Positions 51,110 through 61,059 of a DNA stretch of 64,000 nucleotides are shown here, in pieces. The stretch spans positions 1-64,000 of the forward strand of contig JACRNU010000017.1 of the NCBI GenBank assembly GCA_016234805.1. Reading direction: 5' to 3'. A program made the translations under genes and the position numbers. Numbering within the stretch: position 1 is the stretch's first letter; every line of letters begins with the position of its first letter. The notes below the pieces were generated by a model, which was given only the letters and a program-made list of their open reading frames with translations, had not been told where the DNA came from and made no database searches. The DNA comes from Elusimicrobiota bacterium (GTDB lineage Bacteria; Elusimicrobiota; Elusimicrobia; UBA1565; UBA9628).

Positions 51110-52324
51110 ATGGCGAACAGGAGCTTCCCTTGGGAGCGCGGCGTCGCTGCGCTGACGCTGCTGGCCCTACTGGGCATGCCCGCCTCAGCGGGCGGGCCGG
51201 TCCGGGGAGTATCCCCTTCCGCGGACCCGGTCAACAAGGAGCTCGCGGAGGTCATCGAACTCTTCTATGACATCCAGCCTGAAGGGGCCTTGGCCGCGGC
51301 CCAGGCGGTGGAAAGAAGGCACCCCGGTCATCCGGCTGGGCCATTCTACCAGGCAGTGGTGCACTATGAGCGCTCCCTCTTCGAGGACCCGGTCCGGCCC
51401 GCGACGCTCGCGGCCTTCGACCGTGAGGCGGGACGGTGCATTTCTGCCGCCGAGGCCGTCAGGTCGTCCTCGCCGGCCCTGGGGTACTACTATTTGGGTG
51501 CGGGCCACGGGGTCCGGGCCAGGGTCCGGGCGCATCAGGGCCGCATGGCCGACGCCCTCTCCGACGGCAAGAAGGCCATGCGTCACCTCAGGGCCGCGGC
51601 CGAGGCCGACCCGGGCCTCGAGGACGCCTACCTGGGGCTGGGGATGTACAACTACTTCGCCTCGCGCCTGCCGGCCGCGGTCAAGCCGTTCGCGTTCCTG
51701 CTCACAGGGCTCTGGCCCGACAGGAAGAAGGGCATCGAGCAGATCCAACGGGCCGCGGAGAATGGCACCCTGGCCCGCGTGGAGTCCCGGACCGTGCTGG
51801 CCTCGATCTATTCGTCTGAGAGGGAGAAGCGCTGGGATGAGGCGGAGGGGCTTCTGGCGCCTCTCATGGAGCGTTATCCGCGCAACCCGTACTTCCGCCT
51901 TCGGCGCGTCTACACAGCGGAGAAGGACGGGCGTTGGGACGATGCCGTGCGGTGGGCCGACCCGGATGGCCGCTGGCTTGACGCCCTGGCCCGGGAGGTC
52001 CGGGACAAGACCGCGGCCTCGGTCCGTTATCGGGCAGCGGAGGCATTGATCCTCTCGGGCCGGCAGGAAGACGCCCGCCCGCAGTTGGAGAAGCTCAAAG
52101 ATGTCTCCAGGCCGGCGCGGCTCCTGGCCTGGATCGAGCTGCGCCGGGCCAATCTCCTGCAGGCGGACGGAAGGAAGGACGAGGCAGGGGACCTGTATCG
52201 TCATGTCATGGCGGTCGATGAGACCGCGAGGAAGACCGCGGAGAGGTTCATCAAGGAGCCCTATCCCAAGGGCCCCAAGACCGTGGCTCCCCTGCGCTGG
52301 CCGCTGAGCGAAGTCCCGCGCTGA
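51110..52324 (+). CDS. Exported TPR-repeat protein
   Basis: 404 residues from MANRSFPWERGVAALTLLALLG, a signal peptide ending at ASA-GG. TPR-like helix pairs run throughout: GALAAAQAVERRHPGHPAG, LRAAAEADPGLEDAYLGLGM, LLAPLMERYPRNPYFRLRRVY, QADGRKDEAGDLYRHVMAV. The segment AVKPFAFLLTGLWPDRKKGI is a conserved-looking hydrophobic stretch between repeats. It is probably periplasmic, a scaffold for other proteins; partner unknown. No operon partner. Confidence 0.72.
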   Translation: MANRSFPWERGVAALTLLALLGMPASAGGPVRGVSPSADPVNKELAEVIELFYDIQPEGALAAAQAVERRHPGHPAGPFYQAVVHYERSLFEDPVRPATLAAFDREAGRCISAAEAVRSSSPALGYYYLGAGHGVRARVRAHQGRMADALSDGKKAMRHLRAAAEADPGLEDAYLGLGMYNYFASRLPAAVKPFAFLLTGLWPDRKKGIEQIQRAAENGTLARVESRTVLASIYSSEREKRWDEAEGLLAPLMERYPRNPYFRLRRVYTAEKDGRWDDAVRWADPDGRWLDALAREVRDKTAASVRYRAAEALILSGRQEDARPQLEKLKDVSRPARLLAWIELRRANLLQADGRKDEAGDLYRHVMAVDETARKTAERFIKEPYPKGPKTVAPLRWPLSEVPR

Positions 52325-52337
52325 AGCTTCCGGCGCC

Positions 52338-53789
<1,452 letters not shown>

Positions 53790-54413
53790 TCAACTGCGCT
53801 GGTTGTCCTCGAAATAGTCGAAGTCGAGCGCGAGCGCCGCCCCCAGGATGGCGGCCTTGGCGTCGTCCGTGCGCGGGGCGGTCTGGCCGTCGAGGACCAC
53901 GAGGAAGCGGTCGGCGTCGGTGAAGACCTCCTTGAGGAGGCCTCCCCACTTCTTGGTGATGGTGCCCATCTTGGCGCCGGAGGCGTCCACGAGGTCGAAG
54001 GTCCAGATGCGCCAGAACCCCGCGTCCACGCCGGCCGCGACCTGGCCCGAGGCGTCCAGGACGTCGAAGCGGCGGCTGAGCCAGCGGAACTTCCGGTGGA
54101 TCGAGCCCACGGGCCGGCCGCCTCCGTCCTCCACGAAGGTCGAGGACCAGATCCAGAACCACGGCCGCCGCACGCGCAGGGCGGGCTTGCCTTCCTTGTC
54201 GAAGATGGTGATGACGAAGGGCCGGTGTCTGCGCAGGAGCATGCGCTTGAGGAACTGCAGGAAGCCGGTGCCTTCCTCGGCCACGAAGCCCAGGGGCTCC
54301 CCGTTTTCCGAGAGGACCTCGTACTTGTTGCGGGTCTCCAAGTTCACGAGGATCTCGCCCCATTCCTTCTTCTGCTGGATGACCCAGGTGCCGCGTTCGA
54401 GTAGAGCGCTCAT
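53790..54413 (-). CDS. Phospholipid scramblase-related (LURP-one-like) protein
   Basis: 207 residues, no signal. The scramblase/LOR beta-barrel pattern is clear: KYEVLSENGEPLGFVAEE, RRHRPFVITIFDKEGKPAL, VRRPWFW, VGSIHRKFRWLSRRFDVLD, and TITKKWGGLLKEVFTDADRF close to the C-terminus. The family is common in eukaryotes and scattered in bacteria, where lipid scrambling is unproven. Its ATG overlaps the stop of the histidine kinase (ATGA), so it is coupled to a sensor gene. Confidence 0.8.
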   Translation of the reverse strand: MSALLERGTWVIQQKKEWGEILVNLETRNKYEVLSENGEPLGFVAEEGTGFLQFLKRMLLRRHRPFVITIFDKEGKPALRVRRPWFWIWSSTFVEDGGGRPVGSIHRKFRWLSRRFDVLDASGQVAAGVDAGFWRIWTFDLVDASGAKMGTITKKWGGLLKEVFTDADRFLVVLDGQTAPRTDDAKAAILGAALALDFDYFEDNQRS

Positions 54414-55996
54414 GGACTGATGACCTCTTTCGCCGGCACCGTGGCCGGCAGGGTGAAGCGGAAGGTGCTGCCTTTGCCCGGCCGGGATTCGACCCAGATG
54501 CGGCCTCCCTGGCGGGAGACGAGGGACTTGCAGATGTAGAGCCCCAGTCCCAGGCCCTTGCGCCGGAGCTCGAAGTTGGAGGACGCCTGGAAGAGGTGCT
54601 CGAAGAGTTTCGGGACGTCCTTCTCCGGGATGCCCAGGCCGGTGTCCGCGACCGAGGTCTCCAGGGAATCGTCCTCGGCCCTGGACACCGCGACCTTGAT
54701 CTCACCGCCCTCGGGCGTGAATTTGAGCGCGTTGTCGATGAGGTTGCCGAGGATCTGCCGGTACCGGATGGGGTCCATGAGGGCCGGGGGCAGGCCCGCG
54801 GGGATCCGGCTCTTGAGGGTGAGCCGCTTGGAGGCGGCCGACGACTGGAAGTCGGAGACGATCTGGGACGCCAGGGCGGCGATGTCCACGGCCCTGGGGG
54901 ACATCGCAAGCTTGCCCGTCTCCGACCGGGTGAGCTCCAGGAGGTCTTCGATCATCCGCTGGAGGTGGCTCGTGTTCCTCTCGATCATGTCCAGCCACTT
55001 GAGCTGTTCCGGGGGGATGTCGGCCCTCTGGTCCGCGAGGATGCGCAGGCCGCCGACGATCAGGGTGAGAGGGTTGCGCAGCTCGTGGTTGACCTGGTGG
55101 AAGAACTCCGAGCGGAAGCGCTCGACCTGCTTGCGCGCCGTGATGTCGCGCAGGATCATGCGGGTCGCGAGGGGCTTGCCGTCCTTCATCTGGAAGTTGA
55201 CGGAGCCGGAGACCGGGATCTCCCGGCCGTCCGCGGCCAGCAGCACGGTCTCGAAATCGCTCACGGTCTCTCCAGCGAGCACGCGGGAGAACTGCTCCCT
55301 GCAGCGGGGCTGCTCTGATGGCGGAAGCAGGTCCTCGAGGCCCATGGTCTTGAGCTCCGCGTCCGTGCGGCCCAGGGCCTCCCGGAAGGCGCGGTTGGCG
55401 TAGAGGATGCGGTTCTCGGGGTCGGAGCGGAGGATCAGGTCTCCCGCGTTCTCGAAGAAGTCCGCGAGCGCGGCCTCCTGTTCGGCCAGGGCGGCGTAGG
55501 CCTGGTTGAGCCGCGCGTCGCCGAGCTCGTCCTCGGCGATCATCGCGAGGTCTTGCAGCGCGGCCAGTTCGTCGTCCGCGAGCCGTCGCGGGCGGCGGTC
55601 CATGACGCAGAACATGCCGATGCGGCTGCCGTCCGGGGCCTTGAGAGGCCAGCCCGCGTAGAAGCGGATGCCGGTCTCGCCCGTGACGAGCGGGCTGTCC
55701 GCGAACCTGGGATCCAGGGTCGCGTCGGGCACCACCAGGGGGCGGTCCGAAAGGATGCCGTGGCTGCAGAACGAGATGCCCCGCGGGGTCTCGCAGACCT
55801 CCAGTCCCTGCCGGGACTTGAACCACTGGCGTTCACTGTCGATGAGGGAGATGGTGGCGAAAGGGGTATCGAAGATCTTGACCGCCAGCCGGGTCATGCG
55901 GTCGAACCGCTCCTCGGGAGCCGTGTCCAGGATGCCCAGGTTCTTGAGCGCTTCGAGCCGCTTGGCTTCGTCCGGCGGGGTGGGTGCCGCTGGCAT
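54410..55996 (-). CDS. Soluble GAF-PAS sensor histidine kinase
   Basis: 528 residues without TM segments. N-terminal GAF (~25-160) of the type that opens with RLEALKNLGILDTAPEERFD and contains SFCSHGILSD. PAS (~175-295, DLILRSDPENRILYANRAF). HisKA with His in HQVNHELRNPLTLI near 312. HATPase: NLIDNALKFTPEGGE, ADTGLGIP, and GLGLYICKSL. It senses a cytosolic signal. No receiver gene is adjacent. A TATAAT box ends 6 nt before the ATG, overlapping the ctaB stop, giving a promoter internal to the oxidase operon. Confidence 0.92.
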   Translation of the reverse strand: MPAAPTPPDEAKRLEALKNLGILDTAPEERFDRMTRLAVKIFDTPFATISLIDSERQWFKSRQGLEVCETPRGISFCSHGILSDRPLVVPDATLDPRFADSPLVTGETGIRFYAGWPLKAPDGSRIGMFCVMDRRPRRLADDELAALQDLAMIAEDELGDARLNQAYAALAEQEAALADFFENAGDLILRSDPENRILYANRAFREALGRTDAELKTMGLEDLLPPSEQPRCREQFSRVLAGETVSDFETVLLAADGREIPVSGSVNFQMKDGKPLATRMILRDITARKQVERFRSEFFHQVNHELRNPLTLIVGGLRILADQRADIPPEQLKWLDMIERNTSHLQRMIEDLLELTRSETGKLAMSPRAVDIAALASQIVSDFQSSAASKRLTLKSRIPAGLPPALMDPIRYRQILGNLIDNALKFTPEGGEIKVAVSRAEDDSLETSVADTGLGIPEKDVPKLFEHLFQASSNFELRRKGLGLGLYICKSLVSRQGGRIWVESRPGKGSTFRFTLPATVPAKEVISP

Positions 55997-56002
55997 GGCT
56001 TG

Positions 56003-56008
56003 ATTATA
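56003..56008 (-). promoter_or_regulatory. -10 box TATAAT, leaderless
   Basis: TATAAT on the minus strand, 6 nt before ATG 55996 of the GAF-PAS kinase; the box includes the TAA stop of ctaB. Confidence 0.55.
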
Positions 56009-56858
56009 TTAAGAACTGGTCCGCGGATACGAGTCCCATCACCAGCAGGGCGTAGGCATTGACCTCGAGGAAGGCGCGGCGCAGGAGCGCGGGCTCGGGC
56101 CCTGTGGACAACAGCCGGCCGGCCCTCCAGGTGAGGAGGCAGGCTGCCGCGGCCAGTGGCACGAAGACCGCGGTCGAGCGGATGGTCCCGAACAGGGGGA
56201 AGAGGACCGTGGAGGCCGCGGCCGCGGCCATCCAGACCGATGCCAGCCGTCCGACCCGTGCGTGTCCCAGGGCCGCGGCCGCGGCCGGCCGGCCGGCCAG
56301 CCTGAGGTCCGCTTCGTGCTCCGGGGCGAGCAGCCAGAAGTGCGGGACTTGCCAAAGGTAGAAGAAAAGGCAGATGCTCAGAATCCTGGGGTCGCTGAGC
56401 GTCCCTCCCCCTGCCAGCCAGCCCAAGGCAGGAGGAACAGCCCCGACCAGGGCCCCGGGCACGACCGCGAAGGCAGTCACCCGCTTGAGCGGGGTGTAGA
56501 CTCCGTTGTACCACGCCGCGGCTGCCAGGCCCAGGAGCAGGGCTCTACCTCCAGCTGCAGCGAATAGGGCAAGGCCGCCCGCGGCCAGCAGGCCCACGGC
56601 GAGCAGTACCGCTGACGACGGCGCCATGGCGCCGGAGGGGATGGGCCGGCCTCGGGTGCGCAGCATGAGGAGGTCGGTCCCGCGCTCCTGCCACTCGTTG
56701 AGCCCGCAGGCCCCGCACGCGAGGAGGAAGACTCCCAGGGCCAGGGGCGCGGCAACGTTGAATCCGCCGGAGGAGGCGGCCAGGGCTGAGAGCGCGGAAA
56801 GGGTCGCGGCAGCGGACACGCGGAACTTGACGAACGAGAGGATGCGGGAAACAATCAT
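56004..56858 (-). CDS. ctaB: Protoheme IX farnesyltransferase (heme O synthase)
   Basis: 284 residues, about eight TM helices, UbiA-superfamily. The first Asp-type motif region NEWQERGTDLLMLRTRGRPIPSG is CtaB/CyoE-like (Mg-prenyl-PP binding), although the first Asp of the usual ND pair is Glu. Second loop near YTPLKRVTAF. It makes heme O for the oxidase encoded upstream. It overlaps coxB by an ATGA junction. Confidence 0.85.
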   Translation of the reverse strand: MIVSRILSFVKFRVSAAATLSALSALAASSGGFNVAAPLALGVFLLACGACGLNEWQERGTDLLMLRTRGRPIPSGAMAPSSAVLLAVGLLAAGGLALFAAAGGRALLLGLAAAAWYNGVYTPLKRVTAFAVVPGALVGAVPPALGWLAGGGTLSDPRILSICLFFYLWQVPHFWLLAPEHEADLRLAGRPAAAAALGHARVGRLASVWMAAAAASTVLFPLFGTIRSTAVFVPLAAAACLLTWRAGRLLSTGPEPALLRRAFLEVNAYALLVMGLVSADQFLI

Positions 56859-57748
56859 CGGAGGGTCTTGAGGTGGTCGACCATGGCGTCCGCCTCCTCG
56901 CCTGAGACCTCGGAGGGCGGCATCACCGCGGGATAGCCGTCTGCGATGAACGCCGAAGGCTCGAGGATCTCCCGCTTCAGGAAGGCCGCGTCGGACTTAT
57001 AAAGTCCCTTGAAGGTCGGTCCCACCATGGTGCTGCCGTCGAGCGAATGGCAGGCGAGGCAGCCCTTGTCCTGGAGCAGGACCCCGCCCCGGTCCTCTTT
57101 CCGTTCCCCGGCTTTCTTGGCGCGCGGCGGGGCAGCCTCGTCCGAGAAGTACCAGCGCTTGAACTCGTCCTCGGGCAGGACGCGGACCTTGGAGAGCATG
57201 GCCGAATGGTCCGTGCCGCAGATGACCGAGCACAGGATGTCGAAATCGCCGAGAAGGCGCGGCAGGAACCAGGCCTCGGCGGTCCGTCCCGGGACCACGT
57301 CGATCTTGATTCTGAAAGCCGGGATGTAGAAGCCGTGGATCACGTCCATGCTGCGGAGCTCGAGCCTCATGGGCCTGCCCAGTGCGGCGTAGAGGTCTCC
57401 GGTCCGCTTGCCGTTGGGGTATTCGAAGGACCAGGACCATTGCCGGGCCGTGACCTGCACGGTCAGGGCGTCGGGAGGCGGATTGCGCAGTGTCCGGAAA
57501 TCCGTCCAGCCGTAGTAGAACATGACTAGGAAGAGGGCCGTCGGGACCACGGTCCAGACGACCTCCAGCGCGGCGTTTCCCTCGATGTCCTCAGGGTGGG
57601 GGTTGCGGGTCCTGCTGTACCGGATCGATAAGTACACGATGAAGAAGGTCACGAGCAGGAGGAAGGCCAGGCACAGGGCGAGCGAGCCCAGGAAGAACCG
57701 GTCGATGCTGAGGCTCACGCTCGAGGCTTGGGGGAGGATGTAGGACAT
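56855..57748 (-). CDS. coxB: Cytochrome c oxidase subunit II with fused cytochrome c (caa3-type)
   Basis: 297 residues. Two N-terminal TM helices (~15-95). The cupredoxin domain carries the CuA site CSVICGTDHSAM near 172-183 and the electron-entry aromatics QWSWSFEYP. A C-terminal class I cytochrome c domain (from ~215) has CLACH near 230 and a Met ligand in VMPPSE. The fusion makes this a caa3 enzyme. It ends in DAMVDHLKTLR. Placed after subunits I, III and IV in the operon, a non-standard order. Confidence 0.95.
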   Translation of the reverse strand: MSYILPQASSVSLSIDRFFLGSLALCLAFLLLVTFFIVYLSIRYSRTRNPHPEDIEGNAALEVVWTVVPTALFLVMFYYGWTDFRTLRNPPPDALTVQVTARQWSWSFEYPNGKRTGDLYAALGRPMRLELRSMDVIHGFYIPAFRIKIDVVPGRTAEAWFLPRLLGDFDILCSVICGTDHSAMLSKVRVLPEDEFKRWYFSDEAAPPRAKKAGERKEDRGGVLLQDKGCLACHSLDGSTMVGPTFKGLYKSDAAFLKREILEPSAFIADGYPAVMPPSEVSGEEADAMVDHLKTLR

Positions 57749-57749
57749 G

Positions 57750-58040
57750 TCAGCGGAAAGCCAGGTCCAGGAACATCATGCCGATGAAGATCACGAGGAC
57801 CGAGAGCGCGATGAGGACCATGCCCCTGAGGAGCGGCCCCTCGTACTTGATGTGCATGAAATAATAGAGGACCAGCCAGGCCTTGATCGGGGTCAGGGTC
57901 AGCATGGCCGCGACCGCGAGGGTGGGCGAGACCAGGCTTGCCCCAACGAGCAGGCCGGTCAAAGCCAGGAGAGCTCCCCAGACCTTGAGGAGGATCGCGG
58001 CCTCGACGATATGTCCCTGCCCGTGCTCCATGTCGTTCAT
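57750..58040 (-). CDS. Cytochrome c oxidase subunit IV-type protein
   Basis: 96 residues with three TM helices (KVWGALLALTGLLVGA, LAVAAMLTLTPIKAWLVLYYFMHIKY, GMVLIALSVLVIFIGMMFLD). The central KAWLVLYYFMHIKYE is typical of the caa3/COX IV prokaryotic family. It stabilises the complex. The ATG overlaps the coxC stop (ATGA). Confidence 0.85.
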   Translation of the reverse strand: MNDMEHGQGHIVEAAILLKVWGALLALTGLLVGASLVSPTLAVAAMLTLTPIKAWLVLYYFMHIKYEGPLLRGMVLIALSVLVIFIGMMFLDLAFR

Positions 58041-58639
58041 GCGGCGAGGTAGAAGAGCGGCAGGAGGAATATCCAGATGACGTCCACCAGGTGCCAGTAG
58101 AGGCCCGAGTTCTCCAGCAGGACGCAGTCTCCCTGGCGCACCCGTCCGCGCTTGACCAGGAGCGCCACCACGGCCAGCAGGATGACGCCGATGAGGACAT
58201 GGAGCGCGTGCAGGCCGGTCATGGTGAAATAGAGGCCGAAGAAGAGGCCCTCGCCCGGGGGCATGGCCTTGACGAGGCTGCTGCCCGGGTAGATGCCGTG
58301 GTGGAACTTCGCCGCCCACTCGAAGCCTTTGTTCACCAGGAAGAGGCCGCCCAGGCCGGCGCACAAGGCCGCCCACCTACCCCCAGCCTCGTGGCGGCCC
58401 TGCTGGACCGCGGTCAGGGCCATGGCGATGAAGAGGCTGCTCGTGAGCAGGACCAAGGTGTTGGCCACTCCGATGACCGCGTTCAACTCCTGGCTCGCGT
58501 GGTGGAATTCCTCGGGGTGGAGCATCCGATAGGCCGAGTAGAGCAGGAAGAGCCCGCCGAAGAGCATGAGCTCGGTGAAGAGGAAGAGCCACATCCCGAT
58601 CTTGGCGCCCTGGTAGTCGGAGTGGACCGCTTCGCTCAT
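58037..58639 (-). CDS. coxC: Cytochrome c oxidase subunit III
   Basis: 200 residues, five TM helices, the short form. AKIGMWLFLFTELMLFGGLFLLYSAYR opens with the conserved Glu, and GLHALHVLIGV and GLYWHLVDVIWIFLLPLFYLA are standard subunit III landmarks. The start at MSEAVHSDYQ overlaps the coxA stop (ATGA); the longer open frame upstream is a coxA shadow. Confidence 0.93.
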   Translation of the reverse strand: MSEAVHSDYQGAKIGMWLFLFTELMLFGGLFLLYSAYRMLHPEEFHHASQELNAVIGVANTLVLLTSSLFIAMALTAVQQGRHEAGGRWAALCAGLGGLFLVNKGFEWAAKFHHGIYPGSSLVKAMPPGEGLFFGLYFTMTGLHALHVLIGVILLAVVALLVKRGRVRQGDCVLLENSGLYWHLVDVIWIFLLPLFYLAA

Positions 58640-60228
58640 GCCCGAGCCTTGGGGTTGTAGGAGTAGGGCGCCTCGGTCACTACCGGTGGGGTGTGGAAAT
58701 TCTCGGCTGCGGGCGGGGAGGGCAGGGTCCACTCCAGGGTCTTGCCGCCCCACGGGTTGGACTCAGCCGGCGCTCCGCGCTTCAGGGCGATGAGGAAGTT
58801 GCCGAACAGGACGGCGAGTCCTGACACGAGCGCCCACGAGCCTATGGTGGCCGCCAGGTGCAGGGAGTGGAACTGGGGCAGGTGCGCGAAGTAGCGGCGG
58901 GGCATGCCCATGTAGCCCAGGACCATGAAGCTGCCGTAGAGCATGTTGAACCCGAGGAACATCAGGACCCAGGCAGCGTAGGCGGGCTTGGGGTCGTACT
59001 GCCTGCCGAACATCTTGGGGAACCAGTAGAGGAGCGCGGCGAAGAAGGCGAAGCCCGTGCCCCCGAACATCACATAGTGGAAGTGTCCCACGATCCAATA
59101 GGTGTCGTGCAGATGGACATTGAGGCCCAGGGCTCCCTGCATGACCCCGGTCAGGCCTCCGATGGCGAAGAGGAACACGAAGGTGAGCGCATAGAGCATG
59201 GCGGGCTGCATGTCCGTCGAGCCCTTGTAGAGGGTCGCGGTCCAGTTGAAGACCTTGATGGCGCTGGGCACGGCCACGAGGAAGGTCAGCAGGGAGAAGA
59301 TGATGTTGGCCAGGTCCGCCATGCCGCTCGTGAACATGTGGTGCGCCCAGACCAGCGAGCCCAGGCCCGCGATGGCCAGAGACGAGTAGGCGATGGCCTT
59401 GTAGCCGAAGATGCACCTGCGCGCGAAGGTCGGGATGATCTCCGTGATCGCGCCCATGGCGGGCACGATCATGATGTAGACCGCGGGGTGCGAGTAGATC
59501 CAGAAGAGGTGCTGGTAGAGCACCGGGTCCCCGCCGCGGGCCGGGTCGAAGACCCCGATGCCGAAGGCGCGCTCGAGGATGACGAGCAGGAGCGTGATGC
59601 CGATGATGGGCGTGGCCAGGACCTGGATCCACCCCGTGGAGTAGATCGCCCAGACGAACAGGGGCATCCGGTGCCAGGTCATGCCTTCGCAGCGCATGCG
59701 GTGCACCGTGGTGATGAAGTTGATGCCGGTCAGGATGGAGGAGAACCCCAGCACGAAGGCCGCGAACACCGCCAAGGACACGTTCGTGCCCGTGCGCAGG
59801 CTGAACGGGACGTAGAAGGTCCACCCCGTGTCCGGCGCGCCCGGACCCGTGAAGAGCGACAAGAGGGCCAGGCACGCGCCTGTGAGGAAGAGCCACCAGG
59901 ACAGGAGGTTGAGCCTAGGGAAAGATACGTCCTTGGCTCCGATGAGGACGGGCAGGAAGAAGTTCCCGAAGACCGCGGGCAGGCCCGGGATCACAAACAG
60001 GAAGACCATGATCACGCCGTGCACGGTGAAGAGCGCGTTGTAGGTCCTGGCCGAGATCAGGAAGTCGCTTCCGCTCAGGTGCTTCAAGCGCATCGCGATC
60101 CCGATCCCCACCGCGACCCAGAAGAAGACCGTCATGAGCGTCAGATAAAGCAAGGAGACGCGCTTGTGATCCGTGGAGAAGATCCAGGAAGACAGGCCGC
60201 CTTGGCCCTGCCGGTCGAGATAGCTCAA
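58636..60228 (-). CDS. coxA: Cytochrome c oxidase subunit I (A2-type)
   Basis: 530 residues from a TTG start (AGGAGG 5 nt upstream), overlapping the Sco stop as TTGA. It contains 12 TM helices, the heme and CuB histidines (TVHGVIMVF, IYSHPAVY, WAHHMFTSG, VGHFHYVMFGG) and the Tyr cross-link motif. The segment is YSHPAVY instead of GHPEVY, the Tyr-Ser signature of A2-type heme-copper oxidases, which replaces the D-channel Glu. It reduces oxygen and pumps protons. Confidence 0.95.
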   Translation of the reverse strand: MSYLDRQGQGGLSSWIFSTDHKRVSLLYLTLMTVFFWVAVGIGIAMRLKHLSGSDFLISARTYNALFTVHGVIMVFLFVIPGLPAVFGNFFLPVLIGAKDVSFPRLNLLSWWLFLTGACLALLSLFTGPGAPDTGWTFYVPFSLRTGTNVSLAVFAAFVLGFSSILTGINFITTVHRMRCEGMTWHRMPLFVWAIYSTGWIQVLATPIIGITLLLVILERAFGIGVFDPARGGDPVLYQHLFWIYSHPAVYIMIVPAMGAITEIIPTFARRCIFGYKAIAYSSLAIAGLGSLVWAHHMFTSGMADLANIIFSLLTFLVAVPSAIKVFNWTATLYKGSTDMQPAMLYALTFVFLFAIGGLTGVMQGALGLNVHLHDTYWIVGHFHYVMFGGTGFAFFAALLYWFPKMFGRQYDPKPAYAAWVLMFLGFNMLYGSFMVLGYMGMPRRYFAHLPQFHSLHLAATIGSWALVSGLAVLFGNFLIALKRGAPAESNPWGGKTLEWTLPSPPAAENFHTPPVVTEAPYSYNPKARA

Positions 60229-61022
60229 GTCTTCCTCCTGCCGCCCAGGACCAGCCAGGCCGCGAACCCCAGCGCGGCCAGCATGGTCGCCGTGCCCACG
60301 ATGCTCACCGCCTTCACGACGTATCTCCGGCCTCGCGGATCGTTCGAGAAGCAGAACGCCAGGGCCTTGACCACGCTCGGCCGGACCAAGCCCTTGGCGG
60401 CTTCGTCTATGGCCATGTCCAGGTCCGCAGGCAGGAAGTTGACCCCGTACATGTAGCGCGTCACCACGCCCTTCGGGGAGAGCACGACCAGCACGCCCGG
60501 GTGGATGAACTCCTTGCCCCAGGCCTTGAACTCGAAGCCCACAGAGTCCGTGAGCTTCCTGATGGACGGGTCCTTGCCTGTGAGGAAGCGCCAGGCCTCG
60601 GGCGGGAAGGGCCGCTTCATCTCCTTGAGATAGTTGATCCGCTTCATCTTGGCTATGGCGGGCGCGTCCCGCTCGTCGAAGCTCACCGTGACCACCCTGA
60701 AGTCCCGGCCCGGTTGCCGGGCCGTGGTGTTCAACACCTCGGTCAGGCCGTGCAGGAGCGGGGTGCAGATGCCCGCGCACGCGAAATAGTTCAGGGTCAG
60801 GACCGTGGGCTTGTCCACCAGGGTCTTGAGCGCGATCGGTTTCCCATCCTCATCTTTGAACACCGTATCCAGCGGCACCTGGCTGCCCAGGCGCTCCGAA
60901 AGACCCACCTCGCCCGGATCGGTCCCATCCGGCGCCCCTGCTCCCGGCTCTCCGGAAGGGGAACAGGCAAGGAGCAAGATGAGCAGGCAGCCAAAGATGG
61001 CCGGCCGGATGGGGAGTCCCAT
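60225..61022 (-). CDS. Sco1/SenC copper chaperone lipoprotein
   Basis: 265 residues from MGLPIRPAIFGCLLILLLAC, with a lipobox (LLAC). The thioredoxin-like domain has the copper motif CAGIC near 86 and the family's loop VVTVSFDERD; the conserved His is replaced in the expected region by YGVNFLPADL, which I could not match to His. A C-terminal TM (VGTATMLAALGFAAWLVL) is unusual for Sco1 and may anchor it twice. It delivers copper to CuA of the oxidase below and heads the operon. Confidence 0.88.
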   Translation of the reverse strand: MGLPIRPAIFGCLLILLLACSPSGEPGAGAPDGTDPGEVGLSERLGSQVPLDTVFKDEDGKPIALKTLVDKPTVLTLNYFACAGICTPLLHGLTEVLNTTARQPGRDFRVVTVSFDERDAPAIAKMKRINYLKEMKRPFPPEAWRFLTGKDPSIRKLTDSVGFEFKAWGKEFIHPGVLVVLSPKGVVTRYMYGVNFLPADLDMAIDEAAKGLVRPSVVKALAFCFSNDPRGRRYVVKAVSIVGTATMLAALGFAAWLVLGGRRKT

Positions 61023-61059
61023 TCTCACACGGAAATTGTAGTCTTTTTGGCGAAGATGC

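Noticed and set aside
58858-60456. 532-codon open frame opposite coxA
   Set aside because: It is antisense to a certain coxA gene, has Glu/Gly/His-rich composition typical of GC-rich shadow frames and no family motif.
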